Positions 60,627 through 64,000 of a DNA stretch of 64,000 nucleotides are shown piece by piece (within the stretch, counting starts at the first letter, position 1; each line of letters opens with the position of its first letter). The position numbers were made by a program, and so were the translations under genes. The stretch is from assembly GCF_013087515.1 (NCBI RefSeq), contig NZ_JABFCN010000070.1, forward strand, positions 62,001-126,000, read 5' to 3'. The stretch comes from Rhizobium sophorae (GTDB lineage: Bacteria > Pseudomonadota > Alphaproteobacteria > Rhizobiales > Rhizobiaceae). Below the pieces are notes generated by a model. It had not been told where the DNA came from and made no database searches. It worked only from the letters and a program-made list of their open reading frames with translations.

Positions 60627-61529
60627 TTAAAGGGCGCCTGCCGTTTTCGTGGAAAAATCTTGCTTCAGCCGGCTCAGCTCGACCAGCATTTTCTCGTGCG
60701 CTCTTACGATAGCCTCGTCGGTGCTGAGCTGTCCCGGCTTTTCAGCCACCCGCTGCAGCGTCTTGATGGTCGAGCCGAAGACATAGTTGCCGGTCAGTTG
60801 CCGGATGCGGCGGTGACGGAACGTTATGTTCTTCAACAGGTAGGTGTTTTTTCGCACCAGCGACGCGCCTGCTTCAACGAGGTTGGACGGGCCGATCGGA
60901 TCGAAATCGATCTCCAGATCGAGCGCACTCGCCCAATCATACCACTTAGCCCGATTGCCCGGCGCGATCGGCCGGATCGCCCGCCAGGGAACGCGCAGCG
61001 CATCTGATATAATGCAGCCATGCATCGCCTCGGAGACGACCTTATGCGACGCGCTGATTTCGGTCAGAACCTTTTCCACCGACCAGCGGGGATCGATATA
61101 GTGAATGCCGGCGAGATCGCAGACTTTATCCCAGCTGCCGTACATGGCGCTTTCATAGTGCGGCATGAAGGAGACGGGATAACGCTTCTCGATGCTTTTT
61201 GCATCCCAGCAACTGCGCGTGAGGATGCCCGAATCGCCGATGGCGTAGCTCGGATCGATGCCGAGCACCTCGGCGGTCTTCTTTCCGCGCACGAAATAGA
61301 AGGTCCAGTTGCCGTCGACTTTCGGCGGGTTGGTGTAGCCGCCATAACCCGAACCGAAGACGATCTTCTGCATGTTCGGGTCGAAATTGTCGTAGAGAAT
61401 CGAGCCGATGCCGAGAAAGAGCTGGCTTTCGTCGTCGTCGAAGAAGCCGGGCAGCAGACGCTCCCAAAGCCAATGATTCAGTTCGTCGCCAAAATTCTCG
61501 TGTTTCCCCCGGTAGGCAAACATCTTCAT
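60627..61529 (-). CDS. ExoV-like ketal pyruvyl transferase
   Basis: 300 aa from the ATG at 61529, which overlaps the acyltransferase stop (ATGA). ExoV-like start MKMFAYRGKHENFGDELNHW; also FGSGYGGYTNPPKVDGNWTF and SEAMHGCIISDALRVPWRAI. The family adds pyruvate to a terminal hexose of the EPS repeat (ExoV in succinoglycan, PssM in R. leguminosarum). A 147-base gap separates it from the flippase gene. Confidence 0.85.
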   Translation of the reverse strand: MKMFAYRGKHENFGDELNHWLWERLLPGFFDDDESQLFLGIGSILYDNFDPNMQKIVFGSGYGGYTNPPKVDGNWTFYFVRGKKTAEVLGIDPSYAIGDSGILTRSCWDAKSIEKRYPVSFMPHYESAMYGSWDKVCDLAGIHYIDPRWSVEKVLTEISASHKVVSEAMHGCIISDALRVPWRAIRPIAPGNRAKWYDWASALDLEIDFDPIGPSNLVEAGASLVRKNTYLLKNITFRHRRIRQLTGNYVFGSTIKTLQRVAEKPGQLSTDEAIVRAHEKMLVELSRLKQDFSTKTAGAL

Positions 61530-62035
61530 CGTGCTTCTCCAGTCGGCAAGTGCGTCACGATCTGCGAGACCGTTTCGTCTTCGCGGGCCATGCGTCCGTA
61601 ACGCGAAATGATCTTGATGTCGCTGCGGATTATCTTTGCCGGATTGCCCGCCACGAGCGAGCGTGGCGGCACGCTCTTGGTCACCACCGAACCCGAGCCG
61701 ATGACGCATTCGTCACCGATTTCGACGCCGGGCAAAATGATGCTGCGGGCGCCGATGAAACAGCGTTTGCCGATCCTTGTGTGAAGATAGAGCCCGCGTG
61801 TGAGGTCGTGGGTCAGAATCGCAGCCTCAAAGGCGACGTAAGTTTCCGCGCCAATATGCAATCCCTTCGGGTTGGTCTTGTCGAAACGCACGCTCAAGGA
61901 AAAGCTCGCCGTCGGATCGATGTCCATTCCCCAGAACTTCGTATAGTAGAGCCATTTGGCCCTCACAAATCCGTTCCGAAGCGGCCGAAATACGTTCAGT
62001 CCCCACTTCGGCTTTTTTCCTGTCTGCACCATCAA
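61526..62035 (-). CDS. Left-handed beta-helix acyltransferase (WbbJ/PssR-like)
   Basis: 169 aa with hexapeptide repeats (about 75-135): IGKRCFIGARSIILPGVEIG, DECVIGSGSVVTKSVPPRSL and VAGNPAKIIR, the typical O-acetyltransferase end. It probably acetylates a sugar of the EPS repeat. Overlaps both neighbours by 4 bp. Confidence 0.87.
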   Translation of the reverse strand: MMVQTGKKPKWGLNVFRPLRNGFVRAKWLYYTKFWGMDIDPTASFSLSVRFDKTNPKGLHIGAETYVAFEAAILTHDLTRGLYLHTRIGKRCFIGARSIILPGVEIGDECVIGSGSVVTKSVPPRSLVAGNPAKIIRSDIKIISRYGRMAREDETVSQIVTHLPTGEAR

Positions 62036-63183
62036 GTCCGACCCCGGCTGGAAAATTCGTCTAGCACGGAACTGTAATAGTCCTCGAGCATCCCCGTTTG
62101 GCGACGTAAGTCGAAACGCTCGGCCACCAGAAGCGGTGCCCGCGCGCTAAAGGCTGTCCACAGGGCCTGGTCGTTGAGCAGCCTTCCGACCGCCTCCGCC
62201 ATTCCCGCGACATCCCGCTCCTCCACGAGATAACCAGTTTTCCCCTCTTCGATCGCTTCGCCCACGCCTCCCGAGCGAAATGCGACAACCGGAGTTCCGA
62301 CGGCTTCCGCCTCGAGATTGGCGAGGCCGAAAGCTTCGGCATGACCATTATCGAGGGTCACGCTTCCGTGGAGATAAAGCTCAGCACTGGCGAGCAGATC
62401 CCTTATCTCCGTCTGCGACAGATTTTCATGGATCGTAACGCTTGGCAAGGAACGACGTGCCAGTGCTTCGATTTCCTCCTTCAAGGGACCCTGGCCGACC
62501 ATGACGAATTCGACCGGAGTGCCGGCAGCCGCCACGCGCGCTAGCGCATCGATCATGAAACGATGGCCCTTGTAGTCGACGAAGCGGGCAATTGAAACCA
62601 CCAATCCTTTTTTTCGGGGACGGGGTTCCATTTTGAAGAGATCGAGATCGATGCCGATATGATGGCGAAAGACCCGGTCGGCGCGAAAGCCGAGCGCCAG
62701 CAGCCGGTCACGGATGAAATCGGAAACGGCGATATTCCAGCTGTTCCAGCCGGCCATCTCGCTCCGGCCTTTGGCGAAGAATCGCACCTGATTGAAGCCG
62801 CCCGGCTTTTTGGGATCGCCGCCATAGGTGGCGTCGAAGCCGTGGAACGTCGTGACGAGCGGTTTGCCGGCGGCGCGTGCCAAGGGGCCGATGACATACC
62901 CGTTCTTGCCAAAATGGGCGTGAATGAGATCGGCTTTGCCGATCGCGGGAAAGAGGAAGGGAAGGCCGATTTGCGGGATTTTCAGCAGCAGTTCACCGGC
63001 CCGTGCAACAGGCGACCGACGGATGTCATGAACCGGAACAGTGGATTTTTTTGTATGGGCCGAAGAAATTCGCGAGCCGGCAAGAATTTCAGCTTCGAAA
63101 GAACGAAACGCTACCGCCTGGTTGAGAACAAATGCCTGGCTGGCAGGCAAAAATTTTTCCACATAAATAACGGCTTTTTTCAT
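62032..63183 (-). CDS. Glycosyltransferase family 4
   Basis: 383 aa. GT-B fold: N-terminal acceptor domain with HAHFGKNGYVIGPLARAAGK and FHGFDATYGG, C-terminal donor domain with SIARFVDYKGHRFMIDALAR, MVGQGPLKEEIEALA and the EX7E-type AEAFGLANLEAEAVGTPVVA. Adds a hexose to the EPS repeat. Overlaps the acyltransferase gene. Confidence 0.9.
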   Translation of the reverse strand: MKKAVIYVEKFLPASQAFVLNQAVAFRSFEAEILAGSRISSAHTKKSTVPVHDIRRSPVARAGELLLKIPQIGLPFLFPAIGKADLIHAHFGKNGYVIGPLARAAGKPLVTTFHGFDATYGGDPKKPGGFNQVRFFAKGRSEMAGWNSWNIAVSDFIRDRLLALGFRADRVFRHHIGIDLDLFKMEPRPRKKGLVVSIARFVDYKGHRFMIDALARVAAAGTPVEFVMVGQGPLKEEIEALARRSLPSVTIHENLSQTEIRDLLASAELYLHGSVTLDNGHAEAFGLANLEAEAVGTPVVAFRSGGVGEAIEEGKTGYLVEERDVAGMAEAVGRLLNDQALWTAFSARAPLLVAERFDLRRQTGMLEDYYSSVLDEFSSRGRT

Positions 63184-63214
63184 GAATCTGTTCGCGTCTC
63201 CGTTGTCTTGTGCA

Positions 63215-64000
63215 TCACATCGCCTCTATTGCCCGCCGGATCCCATCAACTGCACTTCTTGGCGCATTATTGTCGTCGTAGAGATTAACGCGCTTCGTGC
63301 AAGCCGCAGCGGGATCGGTCGCTTTCTCATCGGGCGCGCCGTATTTTTCCGACATGCCCCATACTGTCACGCCTTTCAAGTCGCCATGTTCGGCCGCGAC
63401 AGTGATCACGTCACTGAAAATATCGGCGTAGGATGCCGGCGTGAAGGCTTTGTCGCGGTTCAGGAAGTGGCAGGACGCATCCAGTTCGGTAATGAAAACG
63501 CCGACACCCATGTCCTTCAGCGCCGCGCAGAAGCGCCCCATTCCTTCCGGATCGATCCGGTCGAGGCCGGGGCGGAAATGCGCCTGCAGCCCCAGCGCAT
63601 TGATCGGCGTTTTTTTGGCGACGAGATGCTCGACGATTTTCAGGATGCGCGCGCGCTTCTGTTCGAACACGTCGGATTTTTTCTCCAGATGCGTTTCGTT
63701 GAGCACCAGCGTCGCACCGGGATTGGCCTGATGTGCCATGTCGAAACTCATACGGATATAATCGTCGCCAAGAAGGCGGCGGAAAACACAATCCCGCAGA
63801 TCCGGCGCATCATATTCCAACGGCTCGTTCACCACATCCCAAGCGTCGATCGAGTTCTTATAGCGAGTGACAACCTGTTTTATATGACGGTTCATCGTCG
63901 CCTGAATGGCCTTCGCGTCGCTGATATCTGACACCCACTCCGGGACGCGATACCAGATCAGCGTATGGCCATAAACCCTCATGTTGTTTTTTCGCGCAAA
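63215..64000 (-). CDS. Glycoside hydrolase family 10 protein (5' end outside window)
   Basis: 261 C-terminal residues are present. The frame stays open to the right edge (FARKNNMRVYGHTLIWY), so the start lies beyond position 64000. GH10 catalytic residues are seen: acid/base Glu in WDVVNEPL and nucleophile Glu in FITELDAS, plus ALGLQAHFRPG and GVTVWGMSEKYG. GH10 enzymes are endo-beta-1,4-xylanases or related glucanases. Here, 31 bases upstream of the GT4, it may cut EPS and so control chain length. Confidence 0.88.
   Translation of the reverse strand, partial: FARKNNMRVYGHTLIWYRVPEWVSDISDAKAIQATMNRHIKQVVTRYKNSIDAWDVVNEPLEYDAPDLRDCVFRRLLGDDYIRMSFDMAHQANPGATLVLNETHLEKKSDVFEQKRARILKIVEHLVAKKTPINALGLQAHFRPGLDRIDPEGMGRFCAALKDMGVGVFITELDASCHFLNRDKAFTPASYADIFSDVITVAAEHGDLKGVTVWGMSEKYGAPDEKATDPAAACTKRVNLYDDNNAPRSAVDGIRRAIEAM

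Noticed and set aside
1..64000. CRISPR arrays, tRNA, rRNA, insertion sequences, phage or integrative elements
   Set aside because: I looked for regular direct repeats, cloverleaf-like sequences, transposase or integrase motifs and found none. The only repeats are short palindromic intergenic elements.

Overview
The window is chromosomal DNA of a fast-growing Rhizobium, most likely of the R. leguminosarum / R. etli / R. tropici type. This is judged from recognised gene content, not from a database search: a PhyR-NepR-EcfG general stress module, hmuPSTUV with a divergent tonB, lpsL and rkpK for uronic acid sugar nucleotides, and an acidic exopolysaccharide (EPS) locus with pssTNOP, prsDE, plyA and pssCDE. 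GC is high and rhizobial palindromic intergenic repeats are present. I saw no tRNA, rRNA, CRISPR array, insertion sequence, integrase or phage gene.

Left part (1-3.2 kb): general stress response core. phyR (minus) is divergent from nepR-ecfG (plus). A DUF883 / holin-like membrane pair lies beyond. Four sites match the EcfG promoter GGAAC-N16/17-CGTT exactly, each correctly placed and oriented: upstream of a gene off the left edge, of phyR, of the DUF883 operon, and of a DUF1236 gene at 17 kb.

3.2-10.5 kb: heme-iron island. hmuPSTUV (minus) imports and handles heme. A small exported protein and tonB lie divergently. A second operon encodes a Cys-rich DUF2325 protein, an unknown protein and an IsdG-type heme monooxygenase (HmuQ-like). 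Both control regions carry a TGA-N9-TCA box of the RirA type. No outer-membrane heme receptor is in the window.

10.5-34 kb: mixed housekeeping and accessory genes. These are truncated hemoglobin with DUF423, TetR with an SMR pump, thuA with a Gfo/Idh/MocA dehydrogenase, a winged-helix/TPR regulator, a complete CecR-YbhGFSR-like ABC-2 exporter operon, lpsL, an EEP-family membrane protein, an apparent phosphomannomutase / mannose-1-P guanylyltransferase fusion (963 aa), ung, a quinone/ring-cleavage dioxygenase-hydrolase pair, a KTSC protein, a decayed NodT-type efflux fragment and a metallophosphatase.

34-64 kb: surface polysaccharide locus. rkpK makes UDP-glucuronate. pssT (polymerase), pssN (outer-membrane export lipoprotein), pssO (secreted) and pssP (co-polymerase/BY-kinase) form the polymer assembly and export machine. 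A RapA-like two-domain adhesin and the beta-helix glycanase PlyA are probable substrates of the adjacent PrsD/PrsE type I exporter. From 50.8 kb to the right edge a leftward array holds pssE, pssD, pssC, several GT2 glycosyltransferases, two pyruvyl-transferase-like proteins, a Wzx flippase, an acyltransferase, a GT4 and a partial GH10 hydrolase. Many of these genes overlap by 4 bp and several use TTG starts. The GT2 genes record a tandem duplication in which one copy of the second gene is now a short remnant.
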